44,096 nucleotides of DNA, taken from positions 1 through 44,096 of the forward strand of contig JAGBAA010000123.1 of the NCBI GenBank assembly GCA_017939795.1, read 5' to 3'. The translations under genes were made by a program, and so were the position numbers. Below are positions 35,901 through 42,145 of this stretch, one piece after another (the first letter of the stretch is position 1; each line of letters begins with the position of its first letter). The DNA is from Thermoguttaceae bacterium. GTDB taxonomy: Bacteria; Planctomycetota; Planctomycetia; Pirellulales; Thermoguttaceae. A model generated the notes under the pieces. The model was given only the letters and a program-made list of their open reading frames with translations. It ran no database searches and was not told the origin of the DNA.

Positions 35901-37781
35901 GAGTTCCAGTGCACGCAGTTCACCGCCTTCGGAATACTTGAGCGTCAGACCTTCCTTCTGGAGCGTTTTGCCTTCCTCGGAAAGTTCCAGTTTTTCGGAG
36001 AAGTAAACGAGGCATTCCTGTTTCGTGACGTTTCCTGCCGCATCCATGACGGTGAAGACGATCGTATTGATGCCCGGTTTCAGTTCAAAATCGTACGCAT
36101 ACGTTCCCTCTTTCGCCGGGGAGACCGTCTTGCCGTCCTGCGTGCAGACGACACTCTGAAGATTCGCGTCCTCTGCCTTGACGGTAAGGGTCAGTTTTTC
36201 ATCCTTCACGAGCATGGAGTCAAACGCATCTTTGCTCTGGTACTTGAAGTCCGGTTTGTATCCGTCGACTTCCACTTTCGGTGCCGTCGTATCGACGATG
36301 ACGGAAAGCTCCGCTCCCGTTCCCTCGACCGCATTTCCTGCAAGGTCAGTGAGGAAAACCGTCAGTTTGTGCGTGCCGTCAGCCAGTTTGAAGGAAAGTT
36401 CCGTATCCGCGATGAGGACTTTTCCGTCTTTTTCGCTGATCTGGGACTTCTCGAGCCGTTTACGTGCGATCTGCTTTCCTTCCGCATCGTAAACCGTGAC
36501 GTAAAGCCCGTCTTTCGGATCATTCAGAGCATCAAGGAGCGTGTCCGCGGCCGTACCTTCCGCCGCCGATGCCGAAACGGTCAGCGTGACCTCTTCGGTC
36601 TTCACGACGGCAGATTCCGCCTCTTTGTCGTCCGCATTCACGGCATTTTTCACCACGGCATCATCCACGACAGCCTGAGGAAGCACGATGTCGATCGACA
36701 GCGAGTACGTATTCGAGTCCATCGTGTGTTCCGGATCATTCCACAGCTCCATCGTCAGCGTGCCGTCACAGACCGAATCCTTCGGGAAAGAAATCGTGAA
36801 GGAACCGTCTTTCTGGATCACGTACGTCAGTTTCACGACGTCCGTTTCAGCCGCGTCTTTTGCCTGATTTTTGAGCGTAAACGTTCCGTCCTTCGTCAGA
36901 TCCATCTGTCCGGAGTAGACCGTCCCGTCCTCCTTCGTCCAGGTGAAGATCCCGTCCTGCGCCTTCGTTTTTCCGCTGAGGATCAGGTCTTTCGACTCAT
37001 TCGTGACGAACGAGAATTTCTGGTCTTCCACCTGTGCAGGCGTTTTACCGTTCACCTGGAAATCCTCGATCGTCGGAATAGTCAGGACCTCCTGCGTAAG
37101 TTCCAGCGGATCGAGATAGTTCGGCGCGATGACTGTGTCGAAAACATGGCGCGTGATTTTTCCGCTTCCGTCCGTATCGTAGACCGCATCGTAATTGTTG
37201 CGCGAAATGTCGACTCCGTACACGTTCCAGTAAGTGGAAACGAACCGATTGTGGACGCCGTTCCCTTTGTGGACTTCGCCAAGCAGCGTATAGTATTCTT
37301 CACGCGTGAAGATCCCGTCTCCGCCCGCGTCGCCCGCCATGGTAAAATGCACATTGAAGGCGGCGTCTTCATTTTCCGCCGCGATCTCGAAAGTATACAT
37401 CTCGCCAAGCGTGTATTTCGCCAGGATCGACGCGACGCCGTTTTCTACCTTCGACGCAAGGATCTCGACCTCTTCGTCGTTCGCATCACGGATCGTCAGG
37501 TCCTCCACACGGAATCCGCTTCCATCGGCGGCTGCGATGTTCAAAATCACACAGCGGTCCGACGTATCTTCCGAATCCAAACGGTTTCCAAGAACAGCCT
37601 GAAACTGATTGTCTTCGACGAGATCGTCAGCTGTGAACGAGACCGCAGAAAGCATCTGGCGCGGCTCAAGCGCTTCAAGACCCGATTTGCGCATCCGGCG
37701 GCTTACGGATTCAGCACCGGCTGATTTTGCGGAATGATTCTGACTGGACAAAAAATGAAAGAGGCTCTTTTTGGACGACAT
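26943..37781 (-). CDS. Giant LEPR-XLL surface protein with tandem Ig/cadherin-like domains
   Basis: 3612 residues. The N-terminus has a basic stretch and the LEPRQMLSA motif (38-46), the LEPR-XLL signal found on very large planctomycete proteins and thought to direct export. An EF-hand or dockerin-like calcium segment follows at about 150-215 (DAGGDGIFTREEY, DTDGSGKITRHVF). The bulk is a series of bacterial Ig-like domains, each announced by a motif of the VDTTAPxV type (VDTVKPGV, VDSAAPVI, VDSTAPQL, VDRTKPEL, IDLTVPKI). They alternate with cadherin-like units (DYFTYDSGLTF, KMFTHGNDLEF, DYFSDQKQLRF). No transmembrane anchor or sortase motif is evident at the C-terminus. It is probably a cell-surface or cell-cell adhesin. 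GGAAGTG precedes the ATG, with a promoter at 37888. Confidence 0.88.
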   Translation of the reverse strand: MSSKKSLFHFLSSQNHSAKSAGAESVSRRMRKSGLEALEPRQMLSAVSFTADDLVEDNQFQAVLGNRLDSEDTSDRCVILNIAAADGSGFRVEDLTIRDANDEEVEILASKVENGVASILAKYTLGEMYTFEIAAENEDAAFNVHFTMAGDAGGDGIFTREEYYTLLGEVHKGNGVHNRFVSTYWNVYGVDISRNNYDAVYDTDGSGKITRHVFDTVIAPNYLDPLELTQEVLTIPTIEDFQVNGKTPAQVEDQKFSFVTNESKDLILSGKTKAQDGIFTWTKEDGTVYSGQMDLTKDGTFTLKNQAKDAAETDVVKLTYVIQKDGSFTISFPKDSVCDGTLTMELWNDPEHTMDSNTYSLSIDIVLPQAVVDDAVVKNAVNADDKEAESAVVKTEEVTLTVSASAAEGTAADTLLDALNDPKDGLYVTVYDAEGKQIARKRLEKSQISEKDGKVLIADTELSFKLADGTHKLTVFLTDLAGNAVEGTGAELSVIVDTTAPKVEVDGYKPDFKYQSKDAFDSMLVKDEKLTLTVKAEDANLQSVVCTQDGKTVSPAKEGTYAYDFELKPGINTIVFTVMDAAGNVTKQECLVYFSEKLELSEEGKTLQKEGLTLKYSEGGELRALELYDYFTYDSGLTFSSMTSNKELLTASVGKNGLLTFDFKQTPKEGETLSAKVTVAALNALGEICTLSFTVNYVRSSLTLTVPDYVLDFKYDADAKDFDSMRVEDEELTLTVKVTNGDKKEEAPEKDPETNPFKVESTLNGEPVPQAGSENGEEFTYEFQLKPGINKIVFTVTDSEGLKLTKTCWVYCDIPVALTPEGEELQQNGFVQEWSEKAEDYETVDLSKMFTHGNDLEFKAVSSDSKVADIAIDAKGILSFKYDTVPEDGQSLTADVEIEAEDRAGNKVTLKFRLTHRRNAAVISDVTVTGDYAEKSLADVEHIIAKDTLEMKGKLTAADGKAAILNILRNGEPAFADIDLTRSGTYGELTYVYDAENGTFTLTISGAADGLYVFSMTESKDGQNGSSEDGSEDGAAGDPENGTQTVPQEIRVVVDTVKPGVSAKIEVSQWSSGKPEVSVQTEGELNEQDTEYGAWVEIFIRNSEGLSELYARGEIDPQTGMAGELTYVDKKLPDGTYTLAVRTIDAAGNITEAEGNETEIRVDSAAPVISNVDGYTLNHRVGESEGFNSMLAENKTLVLVPEITEENIAEIVCTQNGKEIARTQKEDGSEVWEFALEDGLNEIVFTVTDLAGNSASFTCLVVWENPPVLTEAGILLQKYGLLLDVSAEEQKTLDLSELFSHTDELIYEADCPEEAKEWLKLSITDGILYFEFLKKPGADEYFQTEITLTARTAKNPSTELEFQFTCMTDCDAPRWHIDAVEGSISVPEDGDAANGAFNYLLNSDTISIKGKLEDASEIVSAELTILRDGQVYWSELDLLENASEELPFTYRWNAQTQEFEFCLENAEDGNYVFCIAGSDILGNTSTMENGRQEICIAVRTAAPELGATAAVIPTGDSETVVSGNPRFAVTPSGTPSEMDAQYGIYVQIFLQESLETDAGSETETLYAQAKYDAGSGTFGTLSYFLTETLADGEHTFRIQTVDAAGNILELEENLVSVTVDSTAPQLETENLNYASSDFGTYAMSDAYEPDSLYLTMEDLNEDGTYSLWVNASDDSEVRFEISVIHETQGRTSSGISTTDIPLEYGKNIVKIQAVDAAGNSMKEPLSLMVFLNDFPEISDAGWELETDGLTQLVGSGTVKKLNLNDYFSDQKQLRFSVENFDEENGEISVSQSGTYGENLTVTFKKRPTEDDWYFAAFIEVTATDEFGETEYFSFEAVYTYDDEAPVWKNVNVEGSGYSSGMFVSNGNSLTITGQIYDLSGISDAECDIVQNAGTNGEKTILSELEVLENSSGAGTNGFSYSYTYAKNADGTGGRFTLTLTKTDGSPIDEGLYSFYLAGKDKKGNDSTDDGELPEDFFDVLVDRTKPELSASMTLKQTGTSSSCVNKNPEFEIAISGTPSKYGDTVQILRLVTDGDGNTSEILYASGIIDPKTGTCSLRYPSAKLAEGEHRFVIQTVDIAGNVNRTPGELTVSIDLTVPKIIALSPQNTFVHEGRFFCLEKDFRLEVLSANAEENDRLFYSSKNDPKEAVLYDETAGIPLEYGMNALYFWLIDEAGNVSATSGSTLLNVICDSRPVLAEDAEPLADQKAAFDAENRTFAITLSKEQLLAMVADADIAGNGDALAIAFQFAQAEEFAPGTIQVKAAEDESGENYVLTFLCTDLKGIEGQTVLGTISVVVRDKWGLTPADEEGVLSFSIFQTAAPVEVISDRISVTQNETGTYELDTNCIFKAGANETWKVTDFAVFVGETQEENVSLEENGHVLRWTPSAGKYGNFTLKVSAAKIGADGTVIPDTETEYLTIAGLIEWAGFTLTPAENAKIELSEGAETFIAALSDYFTLGNAFDPVQAFGGYLVTDAEQPSFTVEVLEKEIFGWTLNEDGSRREHCTALFAEAPAVRDGNLTFTPAPFAYGSAELTLKAVWTQAGTERTAELAIPLAVANVPSVPFAAAQEAKLSVSQQYVTVELLNGVNSGADEDPAEDADVLKVGELTVKSQEIAGFTVEIVSENISAPDGADGETGESSGNETQTSVRKYLVLRDAEGRQFRFEIFEGQVVISGGEPTVPGSVSIVMDRILDADGNVLSDTQPTLWNLLDGKTAELLYTIRNSETQLESTPAALTLTFQGAPFDLTVSGSRSANEQTFESDLCAVQNLDPNVWTIESVISAEESSSGENVTWEDGKFTVKAGWFGTAVMTCTMKDSRTGELRESRITLTISNADLPPVWASGIETTDGKYIWREGVNSEAGTYSAELNDWIRDVNGGTLQFSIVSAPGEGKTEIDANGILKFTANDPDLVTDGVLIQVRATADSVDGTQTAENVFSILLVIREDLDHPEFTSVEFASGNAGFNVFDAKTVWFTVETVQYGEKEWFVQVDALDETGSVLDTMRAKVLSGAPPVSVALENAEGTQITADPETGKFALPLEIGSAADLTLKVTNAEGASASQTVQIRNAVSVSFSDESLKAYRETEISGEITSDVQVAQSAADVQVLPEADSVLTAGTVLKEGTILSWDVLKDARLDEDGPEVEIADEEDTYRLVSDVTLTRNVTLDADCSNVVLSAVGADSRLTAGSVIEGDGKLAVWASNMEQVKALYEAYQTAGTLLSQNVELPIPEGETVSKITLTQPSETHAVREIVWTENEPKCTVKYVPYQVTQDRSPIWMSVEMESGKTFLYALRLECEKPFEIQYTLTKKKISGDEKDTLPTSETQIDAEGGTYFLTAWLKCTLPTYAQEFMNDYAHADLTGNFIFTLDSAAVSNVIVGQMDSVSSSGNLWNVGCTLLNSSLFGNAELLADGTFGKLFQIELTATGTAPVEVEFASSMVELGFPFTDDESTGLNIGVEPESVSASQIWGTSELIYPVKTAADAVLLATASIETVSAIENTSVETAGLDLSGVSAFSVTVDAAAFRAAELSASAGASLTAGIALTEEEIRNFEARQLPVEAWLDESADAALCFTVAVSETQDEAVLLRALESSSAIQKAAQELLDTAFGGELSEN

Positions 37782-37835
37782 TTCACTTCCTTTTTACGGG
37801 ATTTTCTTCCACAATGAATGGCAAAATTTTAAAAA

Positions 37836-37863
37836 TTGACACAATACTCCCCAGTATTATACA
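37836..37863 (+). promoter_or_regulatory. Plus-strand promoter-like sequence with no gene behind it
   Basis: TTGACA (37836-37841), 16-base spacer, TATACA (37858-37863). It points toward the 3' end of the xer gene on the opposite strand. The spacer contains the palindrome AATACT-CCCC-AGTATT. It could start an antisense or small RNA, or be chance. Confidence 0.3.
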
Positions 37864-37887
37864 CCATCTCATTGAAATATTCGTCAT

Positions 37888-37916
37888 ATTTTACCAAAAA
37901 TGTGAGAAAAAGTAAA
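37888..37916 (-). promoter_or_regulatory. Promoter of the giant surface protein cluster
   Basis: Minus strand: TTTACT (37911-37916), 17-base spacer, TAAAAT (37888-37893). The leader is about 100 bases. A second minus-strand -10-like TATAAT lies at 37856-37861 without a good -35. Confidence 0.5.
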
Positions 37917-38031
37917 ATTTTTCACAAGAATACCGTTTCGGCAAGCCATCAGAACAAAACAAAGACACACTCTGCTTCAATATGAAATACGTACTCTGAA
38001 CGAAATGTACAGAATGGACGGTATCCGACGC

Positions 38032-39090
38032 TCAGCCGCGCGGATGGTATTTTTTGTGGATCGATTTGAGGCGTTTACTGTCGACGTGCGTGTAGATCTG
38101 CGTCGTCATGATGTTCGCGTGCCCTAGCATTTCCTGCACCTGACGCAGATCCGCACCGTTCATCAAAAGATGCGTCGCGAAACTGTGCCGGAGCGTATGC
38201 GGACTGATGTCTGTCCGGATACCGCTTCGGGCGGCATAGCGTTTGATCAGCTCCCAGATCCTGTGGCGGTCGAGCATCTGTCCGCTTCGTGAAAGAAAAA
38301 GAAACTCCGGTTCCGCACCGTACCGCATCCCGCGCTGAGCAAGAATGGGCCATTCCTCCTCCAGGTAATTCACCAGTGCTTCGACTGCCTGATCGCCGAT
38401 CGGCACGATACGCTGCTTGCTCCCCTTCCCCGTACATTTGCAGAAATGCTCTTCAATGTGCACATCGCAGAGCTTCATCGTGGAGAGTTCCGAAACCCGG
38501 CATCCGGTAGCGTAGAGCATTTCCAGGATCGCCCGATCGCGCAGCCAGTTTCTATCTGCTTCGCACGGAGCAGCAAGAAGAAGCTCGACCTGATGCGGCG
38601 TGAGGTACTTCGGGATCCTCTCCCACAGTTTCTGACTTCCGAGCAGTTCGACCTGACTATCCGCAATGATCCCTTCCAGCTGAAGATACTTGAAGAAGAT
38701 CCGCAGCGCGACGATATGCCGGGCCATCGTTGCGGGAGCGAGTTCCTGCTCATGCAGCCAGGTGACGTAGGCGGCGAAATTTGAGATCCGGAGGGTAAGG
38801 AGATCCATATCGCCGAGCCAGAGATAGAAACGTTCCAGATCCCGACGATACGCCATGACCGAATTATGCGCAAGATGGCACTCACCGGAACAGTATGCCA
38901 GAAAATTCTCCAGCCAGAGCCGCGGATCCTGCCGCACAACGAGCTTTCTGCGCCGGGAACTGCGTTTCAACACCATTCCATCCGCCATAAAAAGCCCCTC
39001 CGGATTCGCGAGCGGGTCTCTCTGCGGGACCGTTTCCACCAAGTTCTTTTTCTCACGGCGTACAAAACGGGAACGTTCTCCGGAATCCAT
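38032..39090 (-). CDS. Tyrosine recombinase, XerC/XerD family
   Basis: 352 residues, about 50 longer than typical XerC/D because of a basic N-terminal extension (1-50). A SAM-like core-binding domain lies at about 55-145 and the catalytic domain at 160-345. All catalytic residues are present: Arg198 (GCRVSEL), Lys222 (GKGSKQR), His298 and Arg301 (HTLRHSF), His324 (LGHANI) and the nucleophile Tyr333 (IYTHV). Xer enzymes resolve chromosome dimers at dif, and relatives integrate mobile elements. AAGGAA precedes the ATG. It starts 20 bases after the Rpn-type nuclease gene and shares its promoter. I cannot tell XerC from XerD, and no dif-like site was recognised. Confidence 0.93.
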   Translation of the reverse strand: MDSGERSRFVRREKKNLVETVPQRDPLANPEGLFMADGMVLKRSSRRRKLVVRQDPRLWLENFLAYCSGECHLAHNSVMAYRRDLERFYLWLGDMDLLTLRISNFAAYVTWLHEQELAPATMARHIVALRIFFKYLQLEGIIADSQVELLGSQKLWERIPKYLTPHQVELLLAAPCEADRNWLRDRAILEMLYATGCRVSELSTMKLCDVHIEEHFCKCTGKGSKQRIVPIGDQAVEALVNYLEEEWPILAQRGMRYGAEPEFLFLSRSGQMLDRHRIWELIKRYAARSGIRTDISPHTLRHSFATHLLMNGADLRQVQEMLGHANIMTTQIYTHVDSKRLKSIHKKYHPRG

Positions 39091-39110
39091 GCGCAGTTCC
39101 TTCCGTCAGT

Positions 39111-40115
39111 CTATTTCTCCCAAAACCGCTTCAGTTCCTCGAACGGCATACCGGCCAACGCTGACTCAAAAATACGGTCCAGACGGGCAGGATCTTCGAT
39201 CTGCGAGAGAGCCGAAACCTCCAAACCAGTAAAATAAAGAGGATAGAATGCCTTCAAAAGCGCAAGGACCGACTCACGTTTTGCTCGCAGTTCCCCCTGC
39301 TCGATCCCCTGCTCGATCCCAATACCGATCCCCTGCTCGATCCCCTGCTGACGGGCAAACGAAAGCCGGGCACGTTCATCTCGGGCACTTTTTTCGTAAG
39401 CAAATGCAAGCTCACGCATTTCTGTGTCTGAAACTGCGGAGTGCAGTTTCTCGACAGCCGCATCAAGTCCTTCCGTATTCAGCACCATATTTTCCATTTC
39501 AGCCTCCGTTCTTTCATGGCAGTGCAGCAAAAAATCCAGCCAATTACGCAGAGAATGTTTTTCCAGTGCATCTGCACCATGTTCTTTTTCATATTTTTTC
39601 AGGAAATGTGCCCATTTGGAAGCCGTCAGCTCCAGCGTATGAAGCTGAAAATCCCGAGTCAGGACAAAATTCGGATCCTTTTCTGCCGTAATGTTAAAAA
39701 CATTGTGCATTTCTTCCAGCTCTCTGAAAAGCTGAAATCGAGTCAGCACGATGGAGATCGCCGGGCGAAGGCGATGGTAGTCTTCACCAGAAGCAAGCTG
39801 CCCGCTATACATACGGCTCCAATAGTAAAGCATCCGGTTGATGAAGGCAGTTTCTGCGTAGGTCTGGATCTCAATATCAAACGTCCGGTCCTTTTCATCC
39901 GTCGCACAAATATCGAGGACGACTTTTTTGTCTCCCCGGAACTTTTGCAGACTGAATGGATTCCGGATCCGAACCGACGTGATCCGTTCCCGGCCGGCAT
40001 CCTGCAGGATCGCATTCAGGAACGGCAGAAGGCACTTCTCGGAATTTTCAGAGGAAAAGATGTACTGAAAAATCACGTCATTCGTCGGCAAAAGCTCAAA
40101 ATCATATTCCAGCAT
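39111..40115 (-). CDS. Rpn-family recombination-promoting nuclease (PD-(D/E)XK, transposase-like)
   Basis: 334 residues. The N-terminal nuclease core shows the PD-(D/E)XK pattern, with Asp68 (VVLDICA) and Glu82-x-Gln84 (FDIEIQTY), preceded by PTNDVIFQYIF and followed by RMLYYWSRMYSGQL, all typical of the Rpn/YhgA-like family. The middle is helical. Near 255-275 lies the family's Gly-rich repeat (EQGIEQG units), encoded by a short tandem DNA repeat at 39298-39350. Characterised Rpn proteins nick DNA and promote RecA-independent recombination, and some are linked to phage defence. Here it heads a two-gene unit with a Xer recombinase. GGAGAAG precedes the ATG. The promoter is at 40149. Confidence 0.9.
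   Translation of the reverse strand: MLEYDFELLPTNDVIFQYIFSSENSEKCLLPFLNAILQDAGRERITSVRIRNPFSLQKFRGDKKVVLDICATDEKDRTFDIEIQTYAETAFINRMLYYWSRMYSGQLASGEDYHRLRPAISIVLTRFQLFRELEEMHNVFNITAEKDPNFVLTRDFQLHTLELTASKWAHFLKKYEKEHGADALEKHSLRNWLDFLLHCHERTEAEMENMVLNTEGLDAAVEKLHSAVSDTEMRELAFAYEKSARDERARLSFARQQGIEQGIGIGIEQGIEQGELRAKRESVLALLKAFYPLYFTGLEVSALSQIEDPARLDRIFESALAGMPFEELKRFWEK
39298..39350 (-). repeat. Tandem repeat inside the Rpn-type nuclease gene
   Basis: Repeated plus-strand unit CCCCTGCTCGAT with one diverged copy (CCCAATACCGAT), encoding EQGIEQG and GIGIG turns. All changes keep the frame. Confidence 0.8.
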
Positions 40116-40148
40116 CGCTCTTCTCCATCCTGTTCATCTCCTGAATCA

Positions 40149-40177
40149 ATTATAGTCTGCGTCCTTCCAAAAGTCAA
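40149..40177 (-). promoter_or_regulatory. Promoter of the Rpn-xer unit
   Basis: Minus strand: TTGACT (40172-40177), 17-base spacer, TATAAT (40149-40154), a near-consensus sigma-70 promoter. The leader is about 30 bases. Confidence 0.85.
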
Positions 40178-40268
40178 GATGCCGAAACAGATTTTTTCGA
40201 AAATTTCCGACTTTCCATTTCAAAAAAGTCTCTTTTATCGGAAAATCACTCTCAATTGACTTTTTCCC

Positions 40269-40290
40269 AAAATTTATGCAAAATTTATGC
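40269..40290 (+). repeat. Two tandem 11-bp direct repeats upstream of a Gfo/Idh/MocA gene
   Basis: AAAATTTATGC occurs twice with no gap, 20 bases ahead of the -35 at 40310. The 11-base spacing is about one helical turn. It may be an UP-element-like sequence or a regulator site. Confidence 0.6.
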
Positions 40291-40309
40291 GGGAGACCAT
40301 TTCAGGCAC

Positions 40310-40338
40310 TTGACTTTTTCATAAACGTCCGGTAAAAT
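40310..40338 (+). promoter_or_regulatory. Promoter of the first Gfo/Idh/MocA gene
   Basis: TTGACT (40310-40315), 17-base spacer, TAAAAT (40333-40338). About 50 bases separate it from the ATG at 40395. Confidence 0.8.
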
Positions 40339-40394
40339 AAACCCATTGGAAACGATTCCCAACATTTTACCTTTTTCTGAAGAAAGGACCGAAC

Positions 40395-41690
40395 ATGAGA
40401 TCCATGACCCGCCGTCATTTCCTGCAGAGTTCCGCCGCACTCACCGCCGCATCGGTCAGCGTACCGGCATTCTGCTCCAGTGCCTCGCCATCCAGTAAAC
40501 TGAACGTCGCCGTCATCGGTCCGTGCAATCGCGGAGCCGCCAATCTTTCCGGCGTCATCGGCGAAAATGTCGTTGCACTGTGCGACGTCAACGCCCTTTA
40601 CCTCGATCAGGCCTCCAAGCGTGTGCCGGGAGCCCAAAAGTACGCCGACTTCCGCAAAATGCTCGACGAAATGGAAAAAACCATCGACGCCGTCGTCGTC
40701 TCGACTCCGGACCACACGCACGCTGTCTGTGCGTCCATGGCAATGCGGATGGGCAAGCACTGCTATTGCGAGAAACCGCTGGCTCACGATGTTTACGAGA
40801 CCCGTTTTCTCCAGAATCTCGCCGCGGAGAAAAAAGTCGTGACGCAGATGGGGACCCAGATCCACGCGGGAGACAATTACCGCCGCGTCGTGGAACTGAT
40901 CCAGTCCGGCGCCATCGGCAAGGTCGCGCGCGTCCACACGTGGTTCTCCGGAGGTCCGGTCCCCAAAGTCGGCAGACCGACCGACACACCGGCGGTCCCG
41001 GACTATCTCGACTGGGATCTCTGGCTCGGCCCGGCCGCCTGGCGTCCGTATAGTCCGGGATATTGCCCCCGCGAATGGCGTCGGTACTGGGCATTCGGAA
41101 ACGGCATCCTCGGCGACTTCGGCTGCCATCATATGGACCTCGCGTTCTGGGCACTGGGTCTGCGTGACTGTGAGACCGTGAATGCCGTGGGACCGCATCG
41201 CGATCCGGAAGGTGTCGTCGGCGAGATCCAGGTCGACTACACGTTCCCCGCCCGCGGAGACCTCCCGCCAGTCCACCTTACCTGGGTAAACGGACGAATG
41301 CCCGCGATCATCGATGAACTTGGGATCAAAAACGCTCCGGCAGCCGGAAATCTCTTCATCGGAACGGAAGGAATGCTCATCGCAAACTACGATATGCACC
41401 GTCTCCTTCCGGAAGAAAAATACGCCGACTTCAAACGTCCGGAACAGTGGATCGAGCCGTCCATCGGCCACCATGCTGAATGGATCCAGGCGTGCAAGGA
41501 GAACAAACCGGAAGCCCCGACCTGTGCATTCTCCTACGCCGGCCGTCTGACGGAAACGGTCCTCCTCGGATTGGTTTCCTTCCGTGCAGATACGAAACTG
41601 GAATGGGATGCTGATGCCGCGAAGGTGAAGAATTCCGAACTCGCCAACGGATTCCTTTCCACGCCATATCGTGAAGGCTGGACGCTCTGA
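40395..41690 (+). CDS. Tat-exported Gfo/Idh/MocA-family oxidoreductase
   Basis: 431 residues. A twin-arginine signal (TRRHFLQSS) and hydrophobic stretch end near AFCSSA, so the product is a folded periplasmic enzyme. A Rossmann domain follows (LNVAVIGPCNRG, about 36-47) with VVVSTPDHTHA and the family's CEKPLA (Lys127) near the cofactor. The C-terminal Gfo/Idh/MocA domain includes GILGDFGCHHMD and a tail of DUF-type extension seen in planctomycete members. Such enzymes oxidise or reduce sugars and cyclitols with NAD(P). Tat-exported versions are abundant in planctomycetes and their substrates are mostly unknown. AAAGGA precedes the ATG. It is monocistronic and converges with the second family member (42146). 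Confidence 0.93.
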   Translation: MRSMTRRHFLQSSAALTAASVSVPAFCSSASPSSKLNVAVIGPCNRGAANLSGVIGENVVALCDVNALYLDQASKRVPGAQKYADFRKMLDEMEKTIDAVVVSTPDHTHAVCASMAMRMGKHCYCEKPLAHDVYETRFLQNLAAEKKVVTQMGTQIHAGDNYRRVVELIQSGAIGKVARVHTWFSGGPVPKVGRPTDTPAVPDYLDWDLWLGPAAWRPYSPGYCPREWRRYWAFGNGILGDFGCHHMDLAFWALGLRDCETVNAVGPHRDPEGVVGEIQVDYTFPARGDLPPVHLTWVNGRMPAIIDELGIKNAPAAGNLFIGTEGMLIANYDMHRLLPEEKYADFKRPEQWIEPSIGHHAEWIQACKENKPEAPTCAFSYAGRLTETVLLGLVSFRADTKLEWDADAAKVKNSELANGFLSTPYREGWTL

Positions 41691-41706
41691 GGATCCTGAC
41701 CTGCGG

Positions 41707-41742
41707 CTCTGGAAAACGTTCCCAGAAGGACGTTTTTCAGAG
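41707..41742 (+). terminator. Stem-loop behind the first Gfo/Idh/MocA gene
   Basis: CTCTG-GAAAACGT (41707-41719) pairs with ACGTTTT-TCAGAG (41730-41742) with one mismatch. No T run follows, so it may be a processing or factor-dependent end rather than a classic terminator. Confidence 0.5.
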
Positions 41743-41782
41743 TGCAGATAAACGGCAGTTCGCCGGTCCGGGACGCGATTTT

Positions 41783-41983
41783 ACCACGGAGAGCACGGAA
41801 GACACCGAAAGGGAAGGGGGAAAGGAAGAGACGCATCATGACACGAATTTCACAGGAAACGTGAAAAAACACGAAATACTTTTAAAATATTTTTAAATTG
41901 CCATTTTGTGGATCCCGAATTTTTTCGTGCTTTTTGTGTTTAAAATCAGTGTGATCCTGCGGCTTTTCCATGTATTCAGTGGT
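41783..41983. repeat. Degenerate 9-bp arrays (CAC-N-GAAAN) in opposing orientations
   Basis: Plus strand: CACGGAGAG, CACGGAAGA, CACCGAAAG (41785-41811), then CACGAATTT, CACAGGAAA, CGTGAAAAAA, CACGAAATA (about 41851-41880). From 41924 the same motif runs on the other strand (CGTGCTTTTTGTGTTT, then TTCAGTGGTG). The two halves could pair. Confidence 0.65.
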
Positions 41984-42004
41984 GAAAAATTCCAGGAGCA
42001 AGCA

Positions 42005-42127
42005 GTCCCACGCACGACGGCACTCTGCGAGAGCCGTTTGGCTGCCCGTGATGAGGCAGCGGCCGAGAGGGAAAAACATTTTGAAAATAGTTTTCCCTCT
42101 CGATTCCTTTTTCAAAAACTTTTTGAT
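42005..42127 (-). repeat. Multi-hairpin intergenic repeat, copy D (full length)
   Basis: ACGGCACTC/GAGAGCCGT hairpin (42017-42037), an additional GCTGCC/GGCAGC hairpin right after it, CGAGAGGGAAAA with TTTTCCCTCTCG (42064-42102), and CAAAAACTTTTTG (42113-42125). It ends about 20 bases from the stop of the second Gfo/Idh/MocA gene, in the same polarity as copies A-C. Confidence 0.85.
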
Positions 42128-42145
42128 ATTTCGATCTTTCGATCT

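Larger units (their letters stand above)
41691..42145. other. Convergent intergenic region with arrays and repeat copy D
   Basis: No gene. A stem-loop behind the first Gfo/Idh/MocA gene (41707-41742), degenerate 9-bp arrays in both orientations (41783-41983) and a full-length hairpin repeat (42005-42127) fill it. Confidence 0.7.

Noticed and set aside
34638..37724. 1028-residue plus-strand open frame
   Set aside because: Antisense to the giant LEPR-XLL gene; Arg/Phe/His-rich composition typical of a reverse-frame artefact.
37782..38031. dif-like site near the xer gene
   Set aside because: The AT-rich palindromes there do not show the two 11-bp Xer arms with a 6-bp centre that I could recognise.
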